A stretch of DNA of 64,000 bases from Candolleomyces eurysporus (GCA_027579435.1 JANBPK010000849.1:1-64000); one strand, 5' to 3'; counted from the stretch's first letter, positions 44,878-56,489 are shown. Numbers and translations are program-made. The notes: a model not told the origin generated them from the letters alone.

Positions 44878-45343
44878 AGACGGGTGGGGGCGCGTATCGA
44901 AGTAAGTCCTTAATGAGATGCACTTGGTTGGCCTTGATTCCAACAAGTGCTGATAGACTATCCACTTCCTGAGCAGCCACTTCAGCAATTGAACTGAAGT
45001 CGTTGTTGCTAGGAAAGCTGGCTAGTAGGATGGGGTCGACATCTGTGTGGTCGAAGTAGGTGTGCGCATATCCAGATGCTTGAGCCTTGGGATCCAACAT
45101 CTTTCCATAATAGACAGCCTCTCGCAGCTTGATTGAAAGCTTCGGAATCATATAAATGAAGTCCAAAAAGTGAAATCTTTGACTATGTTCCAAGCAGCAC
45201 CAAAGGTATGCTTGCAAGACTCGGTTGAGTTCGTCCAGGGAAGCGGTGGTGCAACTCCGTCAATATAATCACAGTGAATGACAATCAACACCAGCAGCCC
45301 TTTGATTAGGATATCCAAGATGTCCAGGGATTCCCTTGACAGA

Positions 45344-46562
45344 TTATGTCGAGCTTTGGGGTATCCAGCAACGTTGAGGTAGGCAGTCCAAGAATCCAGG
45401 AAGTACCATGCATGCAGTGCTAGGCGGCATTGTCATGTCAACTGTATTTGGTTTTTCCAACAATAGCATCGATAGAAGTGACTTATATAATGCAGTCAAC
45501 ACAGGATTGTTGATGACGACAAACAAAGAGATGCCAAACCTTGAGACTAACTGGGCAACAGCGATGCCCCTCAGTTCCCTCTGAGAAGTGGAGTTTGTCA
45601 TATACCAGGATACAAGCAGCGAAATTTGTGAGTCTCCTGGATATGTCGCTCTATGCCAGGGCAAAGAGCTAGAGGCAGAGACAGCTACAGGTAAGCATGG
45701 TCAACATGCTCTTGCCTCCAACCAGGTCCTGCAATTTAAGGTTCTCTGTTCAGGGTGCACCAACACTATCTCCTAAAATTGGGCTTCTCCATTCGAAGTC
45801 CTCCAAAACTCAAGGTTAGACAAGTGCAAGAGAAGTATGATAAAACATAAGTTAATAGAACAGCGTCCTTTTCACAAGTGAAACATTCCACACTACTGAG
45901 CCAATTCTTTACAAGTACGGAAGAGAGAGAGGAAAGGTGTAACAAGATTGTAATGGAACATCAATGCATCATGACCGGAACAGAGGATAAAGGCTTAACA
46001 GGTTGCCTACTTGCTGCAAGCAAAATACCGAAGTATTTACCTAAGAGACGAAGCAGTATGGATCACGATCAGTCTCAGTGTCCCAAAGATAAGGAGATAC
46101 TTTCGCAACATGAGGCAATGGGGATTGCCAAGCGCTCTCCAAGTCTTCAAAGGACGACAGGTCATGATTCCAGCTCATGACCAGATGACAGCTTGAGTGG
46201 TATAATGCATGGCATAGATCCTCTGTGTCAGAAGCTCGTCGCCGGACAAGTCAAAAAGTGTGACGCAGTCTGGAATTGAAGAACATGACCCTGTGAACAC
46301 CAGTGGGCGTGATTTCGAAGCATAAGTTGATAAGGTAAAACCAGTTATAGTCTCCTTCACGAATGTAGCGCTTGCAGAAATGCAGAAGCACCCAGGAGAG
46401 TGCCAAGGGATGGAAGGATGACACAGTGTCGATGCTGAAGAAGACCGCAAACTTTGCTTTATCCGGGGCCCATCCAGGAACATCGTGGACGGGCATCCAA
46501 ATGAACAAGATTCTTGCCTCGTGTAAGACATGTCTGATTGCTGCCGCGTTGAACGTCTTCAT
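45344..46562 (-). pseudogene. Unrecognised minus-strand coding segments
   Basis: 46562-46251 reads MKTFNAAAIRHVLHEARILF, KFAVFFSIDTVSSFHPLALS and FCKRYIREGDYNWFYLINLC; 45664-45344 reads RGIAVAQLVSRFGISLFVVI and NTVDMTMPPSTACM. Both look like coding sequence and lie upstream, on the same strand, of the gene ending at 42.9 kb, so they could be its earlier exons or a separate gene. Introns cannot be placed with confidence. No domain recognised. Confidence 0.4.
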
Positions 46563-47838
46563 ATAAACAATGCTGAGAGGCTGTGAAGACTGAGGTCCTG
46601 GCCATAATTGAACACAGAAGCAGGATTCATTGTAATGACAGCTGCCAGACTAGATACAATTGCAAGGAATCCTATGTCCCACACTGTGTTAATAACCCTC
46701 GCAATTGAACGCCCTGTCTGAGTGAGATGAACAATGGTAGACCGAAGCAGTCGCAGGTCTCACCGAACCTTGCTAAGGTCTATGGTTTGGTAGGAAGAAG
46801 AATCAGTAGGTTGAACTTTAGGCTTCCTAGTGACCTTAATATATATGTTTAATAACACCCTTGCGGTTGCTATGAGGAGGCAGAACAAGCATGAGGATAA
46901 GCCATATTGACAGGTAATGTCCAAGGATAGGATAGAAAGGGTGCTTATGAATGTTCACTTTTGTCCGCCACCGCTATCTGATGTTTCAACTTTCAGTGTT
47001 CTCTCCCAGCAACCCATATGCAGTGACGTTGGCCTCTTGCCCTTTTGGTAGACCTACAGAGCCCGCCNTTTTTTGCTTTACAAAGGCATAGGGGTCTCTT
47101 GTCCCTCAGACCAAAGATATTTGTAGGAGTAAAAACACGAAGACATGTCACATACCCACTGCTGAACATCCAGCTTCCATGGAGTTGAACGACTATCCTT
47201 ACCATCAACTATATCTTTTTTCATCACATGTACCTGAGGCAGCACTCCCCAACGCCAACGACCTTGCTTCGGTGGAAACGCAATGCTCCATTGTTCGCAT
47301 CACAAATGTCGCATGGGATCTAGGCATGGACCTCATTTTGACATGGTTGCCCTTCCTTATAACGGTAAGTATCACCTCTTTGTCATTGGTGTTATCTCAT
47401 GCCGTCATCCACAGCCATTCAGTACTGTGTACCACACCAACTCCAAAAGAGACACTCTTGCTTATTGCCCAGCAAGCTCAAGTTGTTTCCTGTGGACAGA
47501 GATCAATGGTCAAGTTGGGGATCAGATAATTCCCCGTGCTTGCTACGCAATTCCATTTCAAACTGTTTGTGATGCACCATTCCACACCATTTGCCTTGCA
47601 TACACCATCATCCGCTTTGCAGAAACGTACCGACAATTCGGACGCGGCAGGCACTTCAACATGCTTTCTATCTGCTACAGCTTTTATGACTATGGAGTGT
47701 ACAGCATTATGCACTATGGCCAGGGGCTTGGACCGGCCTATAGGCGCGTTGTCAAATATGGCAATTGTAGAGGAAGGGGCTTCATGATTTATCGAGGAAT
47801 TGGCATGACACTCTGGCCAAGGGCGAGAGATCAGCATG

Positions 47839-48151
47839 TGTTAGAATACAATGTCTATGCTGTGTAGATACTATACATTGTTTTCTAATATGGACATCAT
47901 TGTCTTTGACATTTATTGTACTTATATCTATTGTTCTCTCTCTATTGTTCTATATTTAGATAATTCTATTGTACTTTATATATAGACACACTATTGTTAG
48001 AAACAGTATATAGATACCAGTGAGTGGACCTGATTCCCCATTGAATTCATTCCACTCACAGGTATGTTCTCATTTGTATCTATTACTTATTTGTACTAAT
48101 TGAATTCATTCCACTCACGGTGGTTACACTCATTCTTGTTGAGTCTTAACA
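47839..48151 (+). repeat. Copia 5' LTR
   Basis: TGTTAGAATACAATG ... GAGTCTTAACA. Contains the promoter side of the element (TTATATATAGACA near 47978). Compare with 53351-53663. Confidence 0.95.
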
Positions 48152-48152
48152 A

Positions 48153-48165
48153 GTTATGAGCCCTG
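48153..48165 (+). promoter_or_regulatory. Copia primer binding site (initiator tRNA-Met, internal)
   Basis: GTTATGAGCCCTG lies one base after the 5' LTR. It is complementary to the anticodon stem-loop of initiator tRNA-Met (CAGGGCTCATAAC) rather than to a tRNA 3' end. Half-tRNA priming of this kind is known for Drosophila copia. Confidence 0.7.
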
Positions 48166-48520
48166 GGCACAACTGATAGACTGTCTTATCAGTCAGCATT
48201 TATCTGCTACCACTGCCCCTCAATCATTGGGTTACGCCCAACAGTTCTTTACTTGAACCTTATACTGATACAATTATTGTACAGCACACTAGTTATCTTT
48301 TATCCTGGATAATGCCCCTCCTTAAGAGGCAGCACCCCAGAGAGAGGCGTGAGTGGTTTCTGAAGATCCAGACCTCACCAACCGGTACTCAGGGTGACAT
48401 ACCAGAGTTTTAGTGTAAAAACTCCCCTTTACCCCATTCTATTGCCCAATTGGCACATTTTAGATAGCATAGGTACATATACCTACATTACCTATACCTG
48501 CCCTCACCACACCATCTGCC

Positions 48521-51500
48521 ATGTCGTCCACAGTAGAGAACCCTCTGAATGTCTTCATGGTTCAACACTGGAAACAGGTGTGCATCAACAAGGCTTTAGA
48601 GCTCAATGCCTATGAGATCTTTATGGGTGATGAACAAATGCCTTCATCTAGTGACATCAGGATCAGAGCAAGCTTCATTGAACATTGTTCAAAGCTTATT
48701 GGCTATATCCGCTCTACCCTGGACCACTCTCAGACAACCACTATCATTGGTGGTATTGATGTCTTTGATGCACCAGCCATCTGGAAACAGCTCCTAAAGG
48801 CATATGAGCCAAAGGATGCTGGTGGACGGATCTCAGTTCTACAAGAGCTCATTACACTTCGAAAAGGAGATGCTGACCATGAAAATGAGTCATACTCAGA
48901 CTATGGTGCTCAAGCAATCAGTCTAGCCTCATGGCTTGCCAGCCTTCTACCCATAGGCTCTAGTTATGAAAAAGAAACAACCAAGCCCACTGCAGCAAAA
49001 ATTGGCATAGAAGATGTGACAATTCATGAATTGGAGAAGCCCTCACCATTCAAACCAGGTTACACTGCAGAAGACCTTGCTATGGACTTTGCCATTGCCA
49101 TGATCCCTATTGGCCTTGGAAAAGAAGACACCATGCTTCAGCATACACTCAATCACCTAGGGTCAAACCTCACTAGTCAAACTGCACTTGAACATCTTCA
49201 AAAAGCTGACACCCTTATTCGCAATGCCTCATTTGCAAAAGGAACCTCTGCTGCTGCTCTCTCTGCTGCTTCAAACAAGAAGAAAAAATTCCACTGTGAA
49301 GTCCATGGCAAAAACAATACCCATGCCAGCAAAGACTTTCATGTACTGAAAGGAAAACAGAAGCAGAAAGCCCAAGTTGCAGAAGACAAAGAAGAAGGTC
49401 TCACCTCAGAAGAAAAGGTCATGATGGCTCATGTTGCTCATATTGCAAGTCCCCCCATTCCTCGTGCAAAAGGATCAGCAGCTGACATTTCTTGGAACAC
49501 AGACTCAGGTGCAACCTTGCATATGACACCACATCGGAAGTGGATACACAATTATGTCCACTGCCGAACTGCTGTATTGCTTGCCAACAATCATATAGTC
49601 TAAGCTAAAGGAAAAGGAGATGTATTTTTCAACCCTATTATAAATGGAAAGCCAAGTGAGACTGTTACTTTTAAAGATGTCCTATATGTACCAGATCTCC
49701 AAAATAATCTATTCTCCATCCTATCTGCTGTTCGCAAAAACAAAATGCAAGTTGTTATTGAAGGAGAATCACTTAACTTCCAAAAAGATGGAAATACAAT
49801 TCTAACAGCAACCATACATCAGAATACTGGCCTCCTGGATGGTACTACACTTAACAACCATGAGCATGCATATGTCACTCAACGCATCTCAAAAGATCTT
49901 CTCCACCAACGGCTAGGACATATTGGTCAAAAGCACATCAACAAGCTTATTAAGCAGAAACTAGGGACAGGAATTATTGTCAAACCAAACACAGATATTC
50001 CTGACATCTGTGAGCACTGCATTGCAGGAAAGCAGCACCGCAACCCATTCCCCAATCTATCTGAGCATCGCTCCACAGAGCTCCTTGGACAAATTCACTC
50101 CGACCTTCATGGTCCTCTCACTCGGACACCATCTGGATTCAAGTACTGGATTACTTTCATTCATGATCATTCATGATTCAAGAAAGTTCACCTGTTAAAG
50201 TCAAAAGATGAAGCATCACAACACTTCAAAGAATATATTGCCAAAGTTGAAAGACAGACAGGAAAACTAGTCAAAGAGATCCGAGATGACAAAGGTGGTG
50301 AATACATGAGCAAGGACTTTATCAACTGGTGTAAGGGCAAAGGCATTACTTGACAGCACACAGTCACTGCAACACCTCAGCAGAATGGTGTTAGTGAGCG
50401 GCTCAATTGCACACTGGCAGAAGGAGTTGTGGCCATGTTAAACCAAGCACTACTACCACTTTCATTTTGGGGAGCTGCCACACTGTACTACACAAACATT
50501 CTAAATGCCACACCTTCATCCTCAACCTCAAACACCACTTCATATGAGGTTTGGAATGGTAGAAAACCTGATCTATCCATGTTCAGAGTTTTTGGATGCA
50601 GAGCATGGGTTAATATTCCATGCAAGGACTGAAAGAACCTGAAGTCACATGCACAAGCTTGCATTTTTGTTGTTTTTGAAGAGGGATACAAAGGATGGAG
50701 ATGCTACAATCTAGTCACAAAGAAAGAATTTGTATCAAGAGATGTCATCTTCAATGAAACATTATTTCCTGAATTATCAACCAAGGGTGAAAAGCCAAAA
50801 CCCATTGGTATTCGAGATGTTTGGCCAGATGCTGATGACAGACTCACTATGCCCATTACTACTCTTCCAGCTCCTAATGCTTCTGCAGTGCCTCCAGTAC
50901 CTCTAACAAATAACAGGGACAATGCATTTTCTGACTCATCCTCAGATAGCTCTGATGAGGAGGAAGATGATACATCTTATAGCTCTTCTCAAGAAAAACC
51001 AGAAGACACACTGGTGAAACAAGAGCTACCATCCCCACCTCCAGCCAAGACCAATATAAAGTCACTCCTGAAGTTAGCTGACCCAGGAGCATGAACCAAG
51101 TCAAGGCCAAAGACAGAGGTGTCCCCAACTCCAAAGAATGAAATACCACCATTACCAGTACCTTCACCAGAGCAAAGCAGGATTCCAGTTCCAAACTTCA
51201 TTACACCACCCATCCCAATCCCACCATCCCAACAAAGAGTCCCGACTGCACCTTGTCCTCAGCAAAAAGGAGGCCAACTCAAAGCTGTACTTAAGCCACT
51301 AGTAGCACAGGGTAGCCACCCAATCCGCTCTACAGCTAGAGTACAAGACTATGCAGGAATGCTGGGGCACCGACGCTGCACAACATATCCTGTTGCACGT
51401 CGGGAGGAAGGACAAGATATGATAATTGGGAAAGGCCAAGGGGGTGCTAATCAACAGGCAGTGAATCAGAGGGGTGCACAGAACAACAATCCACCACCTG

Positions 51501-53319
51501 AGGATGAAAATCCCTTTTATCTTGGACCAATCAGAGCCCAAGATATCCAGGATAAGGAAGAAGTTGATATGCAATCAGCCCTACAAGCAACAAATGTGGT
51601 AGAATCATTCCTTCATACTTATGGAATTACCTCAGAGTGCATTCCCATTCAAATGGCACTTGAAATGGTCATGGATATGGCCACTGACCCTGAACACCAT
51701 GACCTCCAACATGCTTTTGGTGCTGCCACGCGCCCTGATGACTGCCCTCGCAGCTTTAAAGAAGCAATGTCATGGCCAGATGAGGACAAATGGCTAGAGG
51801 CTGCTCAAACAGAGATGGATGCTCTCATTGAAAATGGGACATGGGAGCTAACAGAGCTACCAGAAGGACACAGAGAAGTTGGATCTTGATGGGTGTTTAT
51901 CATAAAGCGAAAAGCTGATGGAACCATAGACCGATACAAAGCTTGCCTAGTTGCCAAAGGATACTCTCAAATCTCTGGCATTGACTTTGATCAAGTCTTC
52001 TCTCCAGCCACATGACTTGCATTACTCTGAACAATCCTTGCCCAAGCTGCAATGAGAGGAGAATACATTGAGTCTATAGACATCTCAAATGCATATTTAA
52101 ATGGTGAGATTGAGGACCAGTATGAAGTCTACATGACCCAACCAGAAGGCTTTAAGGTCAACTTCCCAGATGGGTGCAAATGGGTTTGCAAACTCAAGAA
52201 AGGTCTTTATGGCTTGAAATAAAGTGGTTGTTTATGGTTTCACAAGCTTGCAACTGAACTAGAGAACATTGGCTTCACCCAGATCAAGTCAGATCCTAGC
52301 ATTTATGTGTGGGCTAAAGATGGAATACGAGTTACACTTCCAGTCTTTGTTGATGACATTACCATTACCTCAAAGAGCAAGTCCAAAATTCAAGAGGTCA
52401 AAAATGCACTACGCAAAGTCTTTAAAGTCAAGGACCTTGGTCTAACAACATACCTACTTAGAATCAAAGTAGACTACAACCAAGAAAATCAGATCCTGGA
52501 ACTATCACAGACCCAATACATCATTGACATCCTCAAGCACTTTGGTATGGAAGACTGCACACCAGTTACTACTCCAATGGATCCTGGAACCTGCCTTTCA
52601 AAATATGCTCTTTCAGAAGAAGAAAAANGAAAAAANTGAAGCATGTTCCATATATGAATGCAGTAGGCACTCTCATGTACCTGGCTATTGCTACTCAACC
52701 AGACATTGCATATGCTGTAGCAAAACTAGCCCAATTCAACACAACTCCAGGGTTGAAGCACTGGAAAGCAGTCAATCTTCTTCAATATCTTCAGGGCACA
52801 AAAGACCTTAAGCTCACATACCAAGACAATGGCACAGGACATTTGGAATCACAACTCTTCCAAGCCTATAGTGATGCTGACCATGCAGGGTGTCTAGATA
52901 CTCGTCGGTCTACCTCTGGATTTCTTATCCGAATGGGGACTGGTGCAGTTAGCTGGTCTTCAAAGAAGCAAGTAACTGTAGCTGACTCATCTACTGAGGC
53001 TGAATATGTATCTGCATCAGCAGCCGGATGGGAGATCATTTGGATGAGAACACTGCTAATTAAGTTAGGGTTAAATGTTTCCCAGCCATTTATTCTTCAT
53101 GTTGACAACCAGTCAGCCTTGAAGGTCTTACAAAATCCTGAGCATCACAGCCGGATGAAGCACATTGACATCAAAATGCATTGGATTAGAGAGGCTATTA
53201 AACACCAAGAAATTGAAGTCCACTTCCTCCAGACTAAAGACATGATTGCCAATATCTTCACCAAACCACTTCCTGCAAATGACATCAAGCATCATTGCAT
53301 AGCTCTTGGACTTGTTTAG
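48521..53319 (+). pseudogene. Copia gag-pol polyprotein with nine premature stops
   Basis: Order: gag (from 48521; FMVQHWKQVCINKALELNAY), protease (NTDSGATLHMT, near 49500), GAG-pre-integrase zinc finger (HQRLGHIG...CEHC), integrase (HSDLHGPL, DDKGGEY, PQQNGVSERLN), RT (catalytic FVDDITIT near 52345) and RNase H (YSDADHAGC, ADSSTEAEYV, HVDNQSAL), ending at 53319. In the frame of the start codon there are stops at 49601 (TAA), 50174, 50351, 50630, 51092, 51887, 52013, 52028 (all TGA) and 52220 (TAA). Each replaces a position where Arg (CGA) or Gln (CAA) is expected, for example V-G-S-stop-W-V-F and G-L-K-stop-S. The only frame change is at two Ns near 52627-52637, probably a sequencing gap. 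Confidence 0.95.
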
Positions 53320-53350
53320 AAACCTCCACAGCCATTACATTGAGGAGGTG

Positions 53351-53663
53351 TGTTAGAATACAATGTCTATGCTGTGTAGATACTATACATTGTTTCCTAA
53401 TATGGACATTATTGTCTTTGACATTTATTGTACTTATATCTATTGTTCTCTCTCTATTGTTCTATATTTAGACAATTCTATTGTACTCTATATATAGACA
53501 CACTATTGTTAGGAACAGTATATAGATACCAGTGAATGGACCTGATTCCCCATCAAATTCATTCCACTCACAGGTATGTTCTCATTTGTATTTATTACTT
53601 ATTTGTACTAATTGAATTCATTCCACTCACAGTGGTTACACTCATCCTTGTTGAGTCTTAACA
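53351..53663 (+). repeat. Copia 3' LTR
   Basis: Same ends and length as the 5' LTR, preceded by the purine tract at 53340-53350; all differences seen between the two are transitions. Confidence 0.95.
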
Positions 53664-54057
53664 GCATGTGGTCCGGGGCAGCTATGCAGCACTTCTCTGC
53701 CAAGTCGAGTATGTCCCTGGTCCCATATCCCCTGCTCTTCTATGCTGACAATACATCTATGTCTTAGACGACTCTACCCTGTTTGACATGCTTCAAAGAA
53801 TGCTGTATCATGTAGATAAATGCAGATAATGGAAACTTTGTTTTGTAGAGGACCATTCGTTGGAATAAAATGAAGACCCCGTGCTTTGTTAAACATGAAC
53901 CTATAGAAACACTATTTGGGAGTTTGAACATTTGCTATAGGACCAACAACTACAGGACCAAGTCACTAGGTCTATGAGTCAGAATCTAGGACTGGCCCTC
54001 CTAAGCTTGGACTCACTTAATATAGGCAAGGACGTGCTCATAGCCGCCTTTGGTCAC

Positions 54058-54727
54058 CTAGTTGTTCCGTCGCCATTGGGAAACAGGACATCCCAAAAAT
54101 GTGCCGAAGTTGGGGATGCTATGACAAGCCTGACGCTTTACCCAGTGGTATGCCCCATGCACGCTGCTGTCATAGAAGAGAACCCCATACACTCCATCGT
54201 CCATGAAAAGGTAGCACAGGGAAAGCAGGTTGAGATGGAGATGCGAATTGTACGGCCCATCTACTTCTGAGAATTGCGCCAGGGTGTAAGCCAGACAAAC
54301 CGAATGGTATGGCTGCTCGCAGGCAATATGAAGGACAACAGCATACCAAGCCTCTGGAATTTGCCCAGATCTGATGGAGCTCCCTGTGCAGGTCCAAAGG
54401 AACGCCGCTTGAGCCTGGTTGTGTGCATAGGTGACAGCGTCTCTACCGGCATCCGTCCTGTAGACAGCACTGAAAGGCTGCAACATGATGCTGGTACAAC
54501 ACTGCTCCAGATTTGGTGGAGAATACGACGCTCACTGTAATGAGGGAAGATAACTTTGCCAGAATGACATCCATGCTCAGATCTGACGAGGCATTCACCA
54601 TTCTAATGATCTGTTCTTGTGTATTTTGTTTTGCAACATTGCAAATGTCTTGATCAATATGAGTGTCTAAGGGTGTGGTTGATGGAAAGAGGTACATGTA
54701 CTGGTAAGGAGCATTGGCAAAATTCAT
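54058..54727 (-). CDS. Paralogue of the copia-split gene, inverted, uncharacterised family
   Basis: Exon 1 (54727-54536, 64 codons) starts MNFANAPYQYMYLFPSTTP. A 58-nt phase-0 intron (GTGAGC...TGCAG) occupies 54535-54478, and exon 2 (54477-54058) reads PFSAVYRTDAGRDAVTY, AFLWTCTGSSIRSGQIPEAW, HSVCLAYTLAQFSEVDGPYN and LNLLSLCYLFMDDGVYGVLF. Identity to 47179-47838 is spread along the whole protein, and the intron is in the same place and phase, so both descend from one gene. About 203 residues; its C-terminus is shorter than the paralogue's and may be truncated. No stop interrupts it. The family is unknown to me. Confidence 0.6.
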
Positions 54728-54739
54728 TGTGGACGTTGG

Positions 54740-55029
54740 GAACCAACCTGTGCCACCTCAGGCTCGCCCTTCCAAATGCAACTATTGCTTTCACATAACA
54801 AGAAAATTGATTATCTATGCACTATGGATACAGTCAAGACAAAGAATACTGTTATGGCAGATCTATTGCAAAATGAAGATTTTGTAATAGCAAAGTAGAG
54901 GTCACAAACAATCTGCCATTTCACCTCAATTGTGAAGTTCTAAATGATGGAGATGCTTGAAGCGAGGCAAAGAACACACTGGATGCAGGAATGAATCATT
55001 GAGATTTGATAGGGAAGGGGCAGCTGGCT
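54740..55029. other. Intergenic stretch
   Basis: No gene or repeat recognised between the paralogue and the next minus-strand segment. Confidence 0.5.
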
Positions 55030-55320
55030 TTATTCCCACAACAAAGTGAGGAAGAGCTCAGCTGCTTGGTAGTGAAGGCTCAAAAAGAATTTGTTGTTCC
55101 CCAACTCATCCTTCACCAAACCCACCAACCAAGGGACCCAATCAGCTGAGCAATGGTCACAAATGGTATGTTGGTCAAATTTGTAGAGATGTTTGGCACA
55201 AAAGCCACAATATTTACTGAAAGAATCTTTAACTTCCAACTGAGCTGGATTGATAAGTGCACAGGAATCTTTGGAAAGCATAGGTAGGCGGAACAGTGGC
55301 AGGGGTGGGTCTTCAAGCAC
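55030..55320 (-). CDS. Hypothetical Cys-rich coding segment
   Basis: MLEDPPLPLFRLPMLSKDSC ... SKYCGFCAKHLYKFDQHTIC and DHCSADWVPWLV. The CXXC...H...CXXC spacing could bind zinc. It probably is an exon of the larger minus-strand gene whose upstream parts lie at 56270-55510. Family unknown. Confidence 0.45.
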   Translation of the reverse strand: MLEDPPLPLFRLPMLSKDSCALINPAQLEVKDSFSKYCGFCAKHLYKFDQHTICDHCSADWVPWLVGLVKDELGNNKFFLSLHYQAAELFLTLLWE

Positions 55321-55509
55321 GTATGCTTCTTGGAAAGACAGATTGGCAGGAAGATTTCTACAGCTTTTGATTTTTGTATTCTATATTCCAGTTGCTGTCA
55401 TTGTCGGATCCTGGGTCAGAGTCACCAAACATGAGCTGTTCACAACAGTCCCACTCGTTAGAATATGTGTCTTATTGAATCTGGTGACAGTGATACATGG
55501 CGAGGGTGT

Positions 55510-56270
55510 CTAGTTTACATCGCTGAGTAACCGGGGGACTCTCCCATCAAGGTGATATGTCTGTTTTTGCGGCGCTGACGTTTGACTGGGGTTTCCATCA
55601 CCATAATATGAGGGTATTCTGGCCTCTCCTTCCCTGAAAAACTCTACCCATTCAGGCTCATGATTGGCAGTTGATGGCATTGAGATGAGGGCATCTTTGC
55701 AGATGGTTGAGAGGGGATTGGGTATTGATCTCCGAGTATTTGCAAATGGGAGAGGTGACGACCTCATCAATCCATGCATTAGGGAACCGTTCCTCCCTGA
55801 GTACTTGACACCAGCTTGGGTAGCCCACGAATCTAAGCCCTTCCATGTCCACCTGCCGTGTGTCTGCCATTGCGAGACAGTAAGAAAGAGCCCCAAGCCA
55901 CATCAAGAACCACTCCTGGGTTTCCTCCAGGGTATGCACCTGCTGAGTTCTGACCTTGAACGTTGACAGGTACCCAAAGGCGTTTGGAAGAAAGGGAAGA
56001 ACGTAGGGTTATGGGTGGTAGTGAGTCCGAGTTTCTTTGTCTTCGGCTTTGATTCTTGATTTTGGTTTTGGGTTGGGATTTGAGTTGAGTGAGGGGTGGC
56101 TGGAGTTGCAATCCATCCAGTCTCATCCCTGAGGATTTCATTAGCGCCGGGTTGATCTTTGTTGGTCCTGTCCTGGCTGTATTCTCATTTTGTTTGCGAC
56201 GTTTTGTCCCTGTTTTTCCTACTTGTATCTTTGGGAGTCGTTTTGTTCTGTTGGCGAGCTGTTCACCCAA
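55510..56270 (-). pseudogene. Hypothetical minus-strand gene, upstream exons
   Basis: 56270-55960 encodes a basic region (KRLPKIQVGKTGTKRRKQNE, KTKIKNQSRRQRN); 55940-55740 encodes LEETQEWFLMWLGALSYCLA and GYPSWCQVLREERFPNAWID; 55760-55510, in another frame, encodes STANHEPEWVEFFREGEARI and PSYYGDGNPSQTSAPQKQTY. The frame changes may be introns or indels. Together with 55320-55030 this looks like one unknown gene. Confidence 0.4.
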
Positions 56271-56489
56271 CTCTCCCTTGTACTATCCCCTTCTGTACTG
56301 CTTCATTAGATCTCTAGCTATATAGTTTTCACCCTGGGGTCCAGTTTGTCAGAACCCAAGGAGAAGGAAATCAACAAAAAAAATCCCAGGAGAGCCATGG
56401 GACAATAGAAAGAAAACATATGTATTTTAAATGCTTATTAAAGGCACTACCAATGTGTTTGAATCAAGCCCAACATCTCTCTCCTGACC

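Larger units (their letters stand above)
42868..45217 (-). pseudogene. Multi-exon gene of unknown function, split by solo LTR C
   Basis: Minus strand 45217-44883 encodes FHFLDFIYMIPKLSIKLREA, DPKAQASGYAHTYFDHTDVD and HLIKDLLRYAPPPV. After the LTR (44877-43860) and its AGACG duplication, the frame resumes at 43859 with SLPPILA, a TAG stop, YEEDSDSGPEKSYHSD and an acidic stretch. A later block (about 43400-43200) reads KAFKKGGLAASLTEIADEA, then TGA, then ITSFRNLELDDYSIVFVSLE, followed by a likely intron (GTAAGT near 43206) and a possible exon around 43131-42868. Family not recognised. Confidence 0.5.
47839..53663 (+). mobile_element. Full-length Ty1/copia LTR retrotransposon, degenerate
   Basis: 5825 bp with two 313-bp LTRs (47839-48151 and 53351-53663), the perfect target duplication GCATG (47834-47838 and 53664-53668), a primer binding site, one gag-pol frame in copia order (protease, integrase, RT, RNase H) and a purine-rich tract (TTGAGGAGGTG, 53340-53350). 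The LTRs differ at about 11 positions, all transitions, so the insertion is not recent. It disrupts the exon of the preceding gene. Confidence 0.96.
47179..53829 (+). pseudogene. Gene of an uncharacterised family, last exon split by a copia element
   Basis: Exon 1 (47179-47364, 62 codons) starts MELNDYPYHQLYLFSSHVPE. A 50-nt phase-0 intron (GTAAGT...ACAG, 47365-47414) follows. Exon 2 (from 47415) reads PFSTVYHTNSKRDTLAYC, CFLWTEINGQVGDQIIPRAC, HTICLAYTIIRFAETYRQF and FNMLSICYSFYDYGVYSIMH. At 47838 the copia element interrupts it; after the duplicated GCATG (53664-53668) coding resumes at 53669 (VRGSYAALLCQVEYVPGPIS) with one TGA and ends near 53829. A paralogue with the same intron position lies inverted at 54727-54058. 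Function unknown; the protein is aromatic-rich and has no clear signal peptide. Confidence 0.65.
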
